A DNA stretch of 64,000 nucleotides from Eubacterium sp. (GTDB taxonomy: Bacteria > Bacillota > Clostridia > Peptostreptococcales > Anaerovoracaceae), in assembly GCA_017533915.1 (NCBI GenBank), contig JAFWHX010000015.1, forward strand, positions 1 through 64,000, written 5' to 3'. The notes beneath the pieces are model-generated. The model was not told where the DNA came from, searched no databases, and saw only the letters and a program-made list of their open reading frames with translations. The translations under genes and the position numbers were made by a program. Shown piece by piece: positions 51,801-63,800 of the stretch (position 1 is the first letter of the stretch; each line of letters starts with the position of its first letter).

Positions 51801-54800
51801 GAACTTGTTGCCGAAGTTCAGAACAGCTGTTGAACCGCCAACTGCGATACCACCGCCCTCTACGCGGGCATGGTTATATGTGATCTGCGGATCCAGAGCT
51901 GCAGCACCTCCATTATTGAAGCTGGCCGTTGCTCCATCAGCAACGAATACGCCTGCGCCCTTGTCTGCCTTATTGGCGTTTTCTTCAGATCCTCCGATCA
52001 CGCCGCCGGCGATAGTAACGTTGCCTGTACCTCCTGCGTGGTAGATACCGCCGCCTTCATTCTTAGCGTCGCACTTGATTATATTACCTGTCTTATTCGT
52101 ATTACCGCCGTTATTATATGTACCACTTGCATGGTAAACGCCGCCGCCGTTATATGCTTTACAGGAATCTATCCTTCCATCAGCACTGTCAGCGTAGAAA
52201 TTGAATGTACCGCCAGCCTGATATACGCCGCCGCCGAGATTAGACTCGCTGAAGTCTCCGCCATCAAGACTGGATCCCGCAACACAGTTTTCTATGTAAG
52301 CACTTCCATATATTCCAAATGTGCCTGCGCGATGATAAACAGCTCCTCCAGCTTCTTTTGCCAGGCAATCTTCTATCGAAGATGTGTTACGTAATGACAG
52401 GCCGCTGGTATTGTAAATATAGATGCCGCCGCCGTTCTCACTGGCTTCACAGCCTGTGATCACGCCTTTGCTGTTACCGCCGTTCTGACCGAGATCAAGT
52501 GTACTCTGTACAAGATAGATACCGCCGCCGTTCTTCGCCTTGCAGCCTGAGATCTTGCTGTCATCGTCATTTTCAGGTATGTAAATATATACAGCTCCAT
52601 TATTATTGTAGATACCGCCGCCGTTTTCTGTAGCTTCGCAGTCGGTGATACTGCCTCCATTGATAGTCAGATTACCGCCATTCTTGTAGTAACCAGCTCC
52701 AGACGCAGCATTACAATCAGTAATAGATCCGCTGTGGATCGTAACGCCATTCGATGCCGCCCTCTGATAGATACCGCCTCCATTATTGGCGCTGCACCCG
52801 CTTATCGTTCCTTCATAGAAATCGAGCTTTGTTCCGTCAAAATAGATACCGCCGCCAAGTCCGCTGGTATCAAGGACTGTATCATTCGTAAAGTCACAGC
52901 CGCTGATCGTTGCAGTACTCTTTAAATATACTCCGCCGCCTGTAGACTGAGCTGTGCAGTCTTCAAACTTGCCTCCTGTAATATTTATAGTTGTACTTGC
53001 CAGATACGCGCCGCCGCCGCCCTTTCCGGAAGTACATTCTTTAAACTCGACGTTGTTGAGCGTGTCAGATGTGGATGCATGATAGACCGCTCCGCCATCT
53101 TTTGTTGCCGTACATTTATCAAATGTGCAGCCATTGAGCGTCAATGTTTTTGCTGCAGTATAGATAGCTCCAGCCTCACTATTAGTAGAAGAGCATGTTG
53201 TAAACGTACTGTTGTTTGCAGCTGCGCTGGAATCCGTTGCGGTGCTGGTCTGCCATACACCGCCGTATTTCGGAGAAGTGCAGTCAGTAAATTCACAAGG
53301 CGTCCCGCTTACCGTTACAGTTGTGCCGTCAGTCTTGGTATATGTATATTCATCTCCTATTGTCAGTGTTTTTGCCGGCGTGTAGACAGCGCCTGCTTCT
53401 GTTTTACCATTACAGTCTTTAAAAGTCGAAGAATAGATCTCCAGTGTTGAGTTACTTGCGCCCATCCTGACTGCGCCGCCCTGGAATGAGCTCACATTTT
53501 CGAAGCTGGAACTCATGATCTTGACTTCTGCAGTATTAGAAGCCTGGATCGCGCCTCCACGTGAACCTGTCTTCTGAGTCTGGCAGTTCTTAAACGAGCA
53601 GTCATATACTATCAGCTTGCTCCCTGTCAGTGGGCTATAATTACCTGAGTCTTGATATTCGTTATTATGGAGAATATTTATGGCGCCGCCATTCGCAGAG
53701 GCTTTATTAGAATAGCTGCCATCAAATGTGCTGCTCTCGAGATATATCTCCAGAGCATCTGACTCAATCGTTCCGCCAGATCCTCCTTCTGCGTAGCATT
53801 TACTGAAATTGCAGCCATCGATATATGTTTTTGTTCCCTGATAGTAATTATTCGGGTATTTTGCGTAGTTGCTCGGAGCATTATTATATACAGGTTTTCC
53901 ACTCTGCTGGATGTTGTGGAAAACTGCTCCGGCCTGAGATTTAGTCCCAACAGGCTCGCAATCACAATGGTCAAAGTCACAGTCTTTAACTCTTAATACC
54001 TTTGCAGTAGTCCAGATCGCTCCACCACCCGTCTTATCGTTACTATCTCCTGTAACGCAGTTTGAGAACGTGCAGTCTCTGATATCTACACCTCCCCACA
54101 TCACGAATACCGCGCCGCCTCGAGCTGCCTGGTATCCCTTGAATTCACAATCTTTTATTGATACCACATTGTTGATCGTACTTACAGCACCGCCGTTTCC
54201 CTTTTTAGCCAGGGCTTTACCATCGAATGTGATATTGTCCAGCGTGACGAAAGCGTTGCAGGCTTCTGCGGAGGATGTTGCTGTTCCTATATTTACTTCT
54301 GCGATCACAGCTGCACCGTCATTGTCTGAGTCACGGCTTATCGTAGCACGGGTTATGAGGTTTCCTTCATCATCTGTGCCGCCCTTATAGTCCAGTTCGC
54401 CATCTCCTGCCTCCGCAGTCGTCAGTTCAAGATAATATCCATTAGGCTTTTTCACACCAGGCTTAAGGACATCACTTAATGGCTGAAGATAATCGACAAG
54501 CATCTCGATCCTGCCGCCAGGAACATTATTTTTTGTTTCTGTAGTTCCATCGTTCTTCTTATAAGTAACGTCCGTTGTAAGATTATTGTTGACGATATAA
54601 TCCCATGCCTCATTTAATGTCGGGAACGGATGGTAAACTCCATCATTTCCCATTACCTTACAGATCTTTGTCGGCTGGCCGAACAGGATCTCATAAGTGC
54701 CGCCTGCTGTTCCGTTTGTATTACCTGAAAGCGTGAACTTACCATTGCCATCCGTGGATTTTGATGCTTCAGTTCCACCATGTGTACGGTCGAGCGTATA

Positions 54801-57800
54801 GGAGAAGCTTGTATTAGCGACAGGATTACCGTCCGCATCTGTAAAGAGTCCAGTCAGCGACCACGCCTTGCCTACGGCACTAGGGAACAGAAGCTTGATG
54901 GCTTCCCCGTCTTCAAGTGTCAGATCACCCGCTGTCACCGGATTAAGTGTGTCTAATGTTATGTAATTCCTGGCTGTTGAATACCCATAGCCATCAGCGA
55001 CAGCATTCTTTGCCAGTACAGTCATAGGATCAATAGTCAGCTTATTCCCGGAATTATTAACGATCGAGATATAAGCACCCTGAGCATAGTAAACTCTGAG
55101 ACTGGTCGACTGGCTTATCGTATTATCATGCTGCTTTGATTCCCATACCTGGTCTTCAGTGTTCCAATTTACTTCTGTGAGGAATTTTTTGAAATCACCG
55201 GCATTATCGATAAATGAGTAAGCATAGAGGTCATTACCATTAAGCTTATTCTTATAATTGTTCGCAGGTGCATTGGTGTACATTTCCATAACAAGGTTAT
55301 ACATAGCATTTTCCTGGGACTTAGGATAATATGTGAATGACGCGCCGCTTATCGCACTCCCATTTGACCCTGTCGGCAATGTACCATTGCTTACACGATA
55401 TATTGCAACATTGATCGCTTTGCTCCATACGATCTTGTAATTGTTTTCTACCGCAGTGAGACCGCTGTGCCTGTCATTGGTGAACTTGCTCAGGTTGGTG
55501 TTTACAGTATAAGTACCGAATTTACCACATGCATCACTACGTTCATATTCATTATCGTCTTTATTATTATCTGTGGCGTAAATACCGATATTAGCGCTTC
55601 CGCCAAGACCTGCTGTATTTATCACAAGATCTGAATCCTGATCAAGATACACATTGCACTTGCCGCCCTCTGCATCGCTTATATCAGAAGTGTTCCCTGT
55701 AATCACAGCATTTCCGGCAAAGTTCATTGTAGCAGATGTACTGCCCATTCCGACGGCGCCGCCTTCGGTGGCAGTATTGCCGGTGATATTACATCCGTTG
55801 AAGTTCGCTATACCTGCCTGGTCTACATAGACAGCTGCACCGTTCTTTGCGCTGTTGGCACCATTTATAGTGCTCTTCAGATTGACTGTACCTGAAGACT
55901 GGTATACAGCACCTCCAAAACCATTTGGAGCTGTGTTCTGCTGTATCGTTCCTCCGGTTATCGTTACAACGCCTGATCCGGCATAATTGATCGCGCCTCC
56001 GTTTCCATCAGTAGCAGTATTACTTCTAATGGTTCCTCCGGAAATATTAACAGTACCGTTGGTAGCATAAAGCATACCTCCATCAGATGAGGCTGTGTTC
56101 GAACTTACAGAACCATTTGTAATGCCGAGTGTACCTCCTTCGAGATAGAACGCACCACCCTTGACAGCTGAGTTTTCAGTAATATTACTGTTCGAATTAT
56201 TGACGTTTACTGTTCCTCCGGTAACGAACGCAACACCTCCGCTCGTGGCATTGTTATAGTGCACAGTACCGGTTATATTTGCAGTGCCTCCGGTAACATA
56301 GATCACGCCGCCGTTTGTAGCCGTGTTCTGATTCGCTTCATCTCCGATAGTGCCGGACAATGTTACTGTATAATTAGATGAGCCAGATTCCATGTATACT
56401 ACAGCACCATTGGTCGCCTTGTTTCCGGCAACAGCAGAAGTGCTGAATGTTGTAGTACCACCTTTTGTATATACTGCGCCGCCGTTCGTGGCTTCATTTC
56501 CGGTGACCGGACCAGTTATAGTAACAGTACCGCCGTTGACATAAACCGCTCCTCCATTAGCAGCCTTGTTACTATCAAGTGTACCGTTTATGTTTACAGT
56601 ACCATTATTTACGTAGATCGCCCCGCCATTATCGCCGCTGGCATTCTGAAGCACAGCATTCTGATTAACGTTCAATGTAGGGCTGCCGCCGCTGCGGCTG
56701 TTAAGCACCATGGCATCTGTAGCTGTGACATGGTTGCCGTCCAAAGTGACTCTGTCAAGCGTCAGTGTGCTTTCATTTTTCAGCATATGTCCTTCCGTGA
56801 ATGAAGCGCTACGCTTTATAACAGCTGTTGATCCAGGCTCACCCTCATACCACTCTGAACTTGTTGCTGTAGTAATAGTGATATTGTAACCATTCGGGAT
56901 AGTCAGGCTGTCATCTGAAGGCATGGCGTATTCCCCGATCAGCATCTTTATCGTGCCTGTCTTATCTGAATGATTATTTTTGATATACGTGAACGCATCA
57001 TTAAGCGAGTAGAACTTCTCATCGTCTACTCTGCAGATGTATTTCGGCAGGTAGAACAATGTCAGGACAGCTCCTGCAGGAACGTCTGTGAATTCACCAC
57101 TCTCAGTCCTGTATTGCCATTTAGCCTCAGCTCCATCAGCAACATATTTAATAGCATAAACAGGTGTGTCGCCTGATGCGCCGCTGATAGGCTCGCCATC
57201 AGAGCTATACAATGAAGCATGATCGTATGCGTAGTATTTGCCAGCCGGGAACCTGTAGCCAATAGATGCAGCCGCTCTGTCAGCGAATGTGGAATTCATC
57301 ACCGCTGTCTTGTCTTCTCCAGCAGGTATTCCAGTAGCTCCGGTCGGCAATACAGTTTCAGCGCCTTCTTCTGTCTGATCTACTCCAGCTTTTGCTTCCA
57401 GCGGAAGACTGATACGCCTGTGTGTAAAGGCGATGCCATAGTAAGTGTCTATATTATTTATGACACATTCAGTATCACTATCTTCATATGGATCGCCATC
57501 TATCGTTATGACAGTTATATAATCATCATTTGTATTATCCTGAGTTACTGTAAGCTTGGCGCCAGCCGGTACTTTCAGTGTCTCAAGGAATGGAGTGTCA
57601 GACTCCTCATTAGGAAGTGTGAACGTACGAGTTGGTACTCCGTGTTCATCCGGACTGAACCCGTTCTTTTCATATTCATCAAGACCTGTCCCGGTAAGAT
57701 CGAGCTTTGCAGTATATGAGTAGGAAGGTCTTGCCTTCGAATCAACAGGGTCTACGACTGGTGCCGTAACATCAATATCAAGGACAGACAGAATACTGAA

Positions 57801-60800
57801 AGTGCCCTGTTCATAGATCACTGTATAGTTGCCCTGATTCTCTTCTCCTGCTGCGGTGATATTATAATCACCTTCTTCTTCTCCAGGCTCACGATGTAAT
57901 GTAAACGTCAGTATTGTTTTACCGCCTAATTTATAAGTCCATGTTACTGTTCTGGTGGCGGTATCAACAGTCGATGAAGCTTCACTTTCTGCATCATCAA
58001 AAGCCCATCCTGTTACTGATGCAGTGAGTAACGGATCATCCGCAACTCCGACTGCCTTCACAATATGATCTGGAGTTACGGTCAGCTCTTTCGGCACGAT
58101 CGTCAGCGTTCCCGTTTCAGGATAAACGTTGTAGTTGCCCTCGACATAATATGTATTATGATCCTCATCCTCTTTCGCCTCTCCAGTGAAAACAGGCGTG
58201 ATCGTGTATCCGTTTTCGTTCACATCTTCTCCTGCCGCTCTGCTTACTGTGAACGTGAGAAGTGCAACAGATGTACCATCTTTAACTACAGTATAAGTAT
58301 ATGTACGGATACCTGTATCCACATCCAGCTGAGATGTAAGCGTGCCGCCTTCATCGCTTCCCTGAAGCCCATCAAGCGTTACGTTCCACTCGGGATCATC
58401 ATCTCCATATACTTTCTCATCGTCTTCAACTTTAACCACCAGGGAAGCACCGCTTATAGTGAATGTCGCATTTTCACTATACACATCATAATTCCCCTGG
58501 ACATAATAAGTCTTGCCATCGTCGTCCGTCTGTGGATCACCATCAAACTTCACTGCAATGGCATATTCGCCTATACTTTCACCCTCGTCACGTACAAGAT
58601 CAAAACTTATGACAGTTGGTGCGTCGCCAAGCTTCAGACCTTCAACATCTGCATGGAGCTCAGGATCATCTTCACCATATTGTTTAGATGCATCTTCAGC
58701 TTTTACAGTCGCCTTAGCCCTGTTGATAACATATTTTATTTCCTTGCCTTCACCATCTGTACGTACATAAACAACAGTATAATTGCCCTGATCTGTATCT
58801 CCTTCCAGAGTTATCTTATACTCGCCTGCATCCTCACCTTCTTCACGGGATACTTTGTACTTTACAGTATCTGCATCGCTGGTTCCTGCAGTATCGTCAT
58901 ATTTGAGTCCTTCAACAGTTACCAGAGTCTCCTCTCCCTCATCGCCGTATGTCTTGCTGCCGCCTGCAGTGATCGTAACTGTTGCTTTGGTAATAGTTAA
59001 TGTTCCGGTCTCATAGAGAACACGGTACCCTTCCTGAAGAGGATCTCCTGCTGGAGTGATCGTATGCTCACCGACATCTATGCTTTCTTCACGGGATACT
59101 GTGAAAGATATATCACGTGTCGTTTCATCTTCTCTTGTTACAGTAGCAGTATAGCTGCCATCAGCATCCGGTCCAGAAACAGCAACTGTAGAACCTTCTT
59201 CCATTACAGTCGCGTTAAATGTGTATGGTGGGATTTCTTCTCCATACTCAGCAGAAATATCATTCACCTTGATCGTTACTGTGCTCGGTGTCTGTGTATT
59301 CTTTATTATTATACTTCTCGGATCCGAACCCGATGCAGGTGTGATGTTGTATGTATCTTCCTGGTTATCCGGAACAGGCGATTCGATCACAAAGTAGTAA
59401 TATGGATTCCCGTTTTTGTCGGTCGCCTCCAGAGAATCGATCGTCTCTGTCCAGCTGGTATTATTGACAAATCCGGATTTGACTACACTGGAGCTGCCAA
59501 TAAGAGCAAGGACCTCGTCATGTGTAAGATCATGATCTAAAGATGCTTCACTTGTCGTCCTATATAGATCAAATCTCACGGAAGGTTTCCGTGTCGTATC
59601 GCTTATCGGTGTCGTCCCGTTGAGATCAAACCACTGTTTGCTGATCCTGACACTGACAGCACCCTGGTTGTTGATAACATACCATCCGGTACCGCTGATA
59701 TGGAACTTATATGCATAACGGGAAATAATGTTTGAACCCGCCCCATCATACACGGCTTCTTCCTGAAGCGAATAATCAATGATGTTGTCATCATCATCTG
59801 TAGCAGGAAGTCCTTTAAAGCTTGTAGTGTCATAGTACTGATCTTTGCTCAATTCGATAGTCATCGGCACTCCGCTTTTATTCTTTACAGGTTCCGGTGT
59901 GCTTCCGTTAACAGACTGATAGAGTCCGACCACGATATGATCAACCTCATCAGGCCATGGGTCTGATTCGTCGAGTCCCCAAGTTGCAGTCACAGGGATG
60001 TCAACTGTTTTATTTGTATTTGCTATCGTTACCGTATTATAGCTATGTTTCAGATCTGTAGCTGTCGCGCCAGAAGGAAGACCCTGAGGTACAGAACTGC
60101 TGTTTTCCGGGTAATAGAAATATACTTTTTCCGGATCTTTTGGCAGTACATAATTCTCTGGCTCCCCAGTCTCTTTTGCATAGTAAAGCGTGTCAGCCTT
60201 GTAGTCAGCTCCGCTGTCGCTAAAGCGGATCGTAACAGGTTTGACAACTTCTTTCTGCTCGCCATCTTCTTCAATTATTTCAGTTTCTGTTCTGTAAACA
60301 GCTCCTGGTACCGGGGTGTCATCAAGCGCTTTGTATACCGTGAACTCAGCACCAGGCAGGGTTTCGCCGGTGTTTTCATCCAACTTGACGATAGTCAGCT
60401 TATGGTCTACATATTCGTTCGTAAATAACAGGTTATAGCTGTGCGAATCGTGATCCGGATCGACGAGGAACTCATTCGTATCCTCTTCGACTGGTCTGCC
60501 ATCGACCTGATATGAAAGAGTGGCGCTATCATTCAGTTCTATCTTGTCTTTTATCTCATCCGGCAGTGCGTTCTCTTCAATGACCCTGTAAGTGGATCCT
60601 TCTTCAAGATGCTTTCCTGCTTCAAAACTGAAAGATCCATAAGTAAATTCACTATAAAGGTGGCTCTCCTCATCTACCCAGCCTGATGCTGTGTCAAGAG
60701 CTTCTCTCTGCAGTGTGAACTTGATAGCATTCTTCTGTTCATCCGTCAGTTCGTAGTTGCCGCTGAAACGCTTTGTTACGTTTACACCGCTTGATATCGG

Positions 60801-63800
60801 ATAGCAGCGTACTTTCAGAACGTCGCCGTTGAAGAAGCTGTAGATCCCGCCATAGGTATAATCCGGGTCATCTGTTATCAGGAAACTATAGAGAGTATTG
60901 TCTTTCTGATAGTAAATATCCTCTCCATCTTTATGCTCATAAGGAGCAGTGATCATCTCCAGATAATAAGCTGTGTTCTTATGTATGGAAACTCCGTCAG
61001 TAGCCTCATCAAGCTGTATCGTTACATAACCTTTTCTGCTGCCGGTTCCTGTCTCGAAGGTTATTTCCTCACCTGCATGCGGACCGGCTTTGTAAGTCAT
61101 TGGCTGTTCATTGGAATCGAGCAGACGGAATACAGCACCGTTCAATCCGTCTTCCATATGGCCTTCAGCATAAACGAACAGATCGATTGTATACACTCCG
61201 CCGGTACCGGAAATATCTGACCCGGTCGGTGATATAGTCTCTGTTTCCTCTACTGTTGCACTATCGATTCCTACGAATGAACTGCCGCTCATATCGCCGA
61301 TCTCTGCTGTATTATTTACACTTACATCCTGACCGGCATTACCTTTTACTCTCGTACGATATGTAACTGTTACAACAGATTCATCCGGTATAATAAATGT
61401 TCCGGTATAGCCATAGTAATCATATGAGACCTCAGTTGATGGGCTGCCGTTAACAAGTACAGTGATAGAACCATAATTGATCGACTGGTTATCACTGAAT
61501 GTATCCTGAAGAGTAATGTAATCACCGGTTCCGATGTCTGCACCTTCAGGATTCACAGTTATCATGTATTTTGCTATATCACCTGTGAATTCCGTCAGCT
61601 CTTTTTTAATCAGCTTCGCTTCACCGTCAACGATAACAAGACGCCCGTTAATAGTTTCAGCAACCACATAATTACCGGTCGTATCTCTGGTCTCATCTAC
61701 TGTGACGCCGGTAAATGTTACATCATAGCTGCCTATATCTGTCCCTTTTCCGGAAGCTTCGACTCCTGTAAATTCCAAACCTGAAACGCTGCAAGTATAT
61801 CCGGAAACAGTCTGCTCCTCATTGTTAAATTGTTTGGTCGCACTGTTCGCTATAAGTGTTACACCCTTCGGAACAATGATCAGCTTGCCAGTTCTGTATT
61901 CGACTGTATATTTGCTTGTTACGTCATCACCTTCCGCATTAACGATCACGGCATCAGAAGCGGTTATATCATATTCCCCTACATTGATACTTCCATCCGG
62001 CACCGTGGTGTTGACCGATTCAACATGGTCTCCGTCCGCCAGAAGTGTTTCATCATACGAATACTTATTATCTGTGAGTGACTGACCATCATATTCCTTC
62101 TCGACATCATCAGCCTTGATGGTGATTTTACCGTCGAGTACTGTCAGTGTTCCATTTTCATATGTGATCTCATAGCTTCCTGTGACATCTTCATTACTGG
62201 AATTCTTGATCACAGCATCACTTGGAACATTGGCGCTTGTTCCTACATCTGTCTGCGATCCAGTGATCGTTACACTCTCAACGCTGTCGCCTCCAGCAAG
62301 TTCTGTATTGGTGAAGCTGTCTTTCGTAAGTGCTGTTCCATCTGATACTTTTGACGCGCTGTCTGCACGTATAGTGATCGATCTCGGAGTGACTTCCAGT
62401 TCACCATTTTCATATGTGATCTCGTAATTATCTGTAACATCCTGATTCTGTGAGTTCTTGATCACAGCATTACTCGGCACATTGGCACTTTTACCTACAA
62501 CAGTCTGAGAACCAGTGATCGTCAGTGAATCAATATAGTCACCATCTGCAAGGTCTGTATTATCATAAGTATTACAGGTCAGCGGCGTACCATCATAAAG
62601 CTTGATATCATTATCAGCAGTTATCGTGAGCGGGATCTTGTCCCCACCCTTCGCATCTCCGTCGCCATTAAGCGTAAATGCACCGGCTAGTCCACCAGCA
62701 AGAACATATACTGAAAATCCATCTGTACTGAACTTCACAGTATCATCCTTAGAAGTCACATCCATGATCTCAGGTGTTTTGTCCTTTGCATCTTCAAAGT
62801 GGACGACACTGAGAGCTGTGTCTTCATCTATTTCTTCATCAGTCAATCTAATACTGACTTTCACCTTGCTGTCCGGCTGGAATTCTTCTTTTGTTTCCGG
62901 ATCGATCAGCTTGATGTCGAAAGCACGAGCAAATAACAGCTCATCTGCGTCTTCATCAAGAGCGTCGGCAGTCTTCTCCACATAGTCCGTGTATGCTTTG
63001 CTCTTCTGTCCGATCTCTTCCGCCTGAAGAGTAACTGATTCAGCAAAATTGCCTGTAACAGTTATGATCGTCTTACCGGCCCTGGCTTCAAGTGTACGCG
63101 AAGCCATCTGTGATGTAACTACAAGAGAAAGAGTGCTGACAGGGTTCTGATTCTCTGCGCTCTCTGCCTTCTTCTGATAGTTATATTTAAACGTAACCGA
63201 ATCCTTAGCCTGATCCAGGCCGGCTTTTTTGTTTGTGAACCTTACGGCATCTTCGCCGTCTTTATAAGCCTTATCTTTGTCGTATGCTTTGTAGTAAAGA
63301 AGCTTTTTGTCAACGTCCTCTGACCTGTATACTGAAGCGTCCGCCGCGTAAGTATTCTTATCTAATTTCTTTGTATATTCTTCTGATCTCAGTGCTGCTT
63401 CTTCATATGAATAAGCGATCAGCGCGTTTTTATCGCTGATCTCCTTGTCAATAACAGCACCTTTCACAGTGATCTCTACAGGTTCTTCCGGAATATATAC
63501 TTTCCCGTTCTTATCAAAAAGTGTGATGTCGAGCGAGAAGAGGCCCTTCTCTTTATAGGTCTCCCCATCTTTTAATGAGATATATCCTGCTTCTGCTGTA
63601 GTTCCTTCCGGAAGCTTTCCGCTCACTGTGACTTCAAGGTCGATATCATCACCTTCTGAGTCAGCTTTTCTTCCTGTGAGAGATTTCCAGAAAGAATTAA
63701 CCCTCTTATACTCTTTAGTCTTCTTCTGTTCTTTATTATCTTTATAGAGCTCTTCTTTGATGAGCGTGGCTTTGATAACGCTCTTCTTCAGCTGCTCATC

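Noticed and set aside
46716-53450. Many plus-strand frames of 80-170 codons and short GC-rich repeats that could be mistaken for an array
   Set aside because: The repeats are codons of the Gly-Gly-Ala rungs in the minus-strand protein; spacing is irregular and not CRISPR-like.
58065-59000. Plus-strand frame of 311 codons inside the giant gene
   Set aside because: It is antisense to the MBG-like repeats; the Cys- and Ile-rich translation is typical of a shadow frame.
63624-63626. GTG as start of the giant protein
   Set aside because: The frame is open upstream to the window edge with a coding-like linker, and no ribosome site precedes the GTG.
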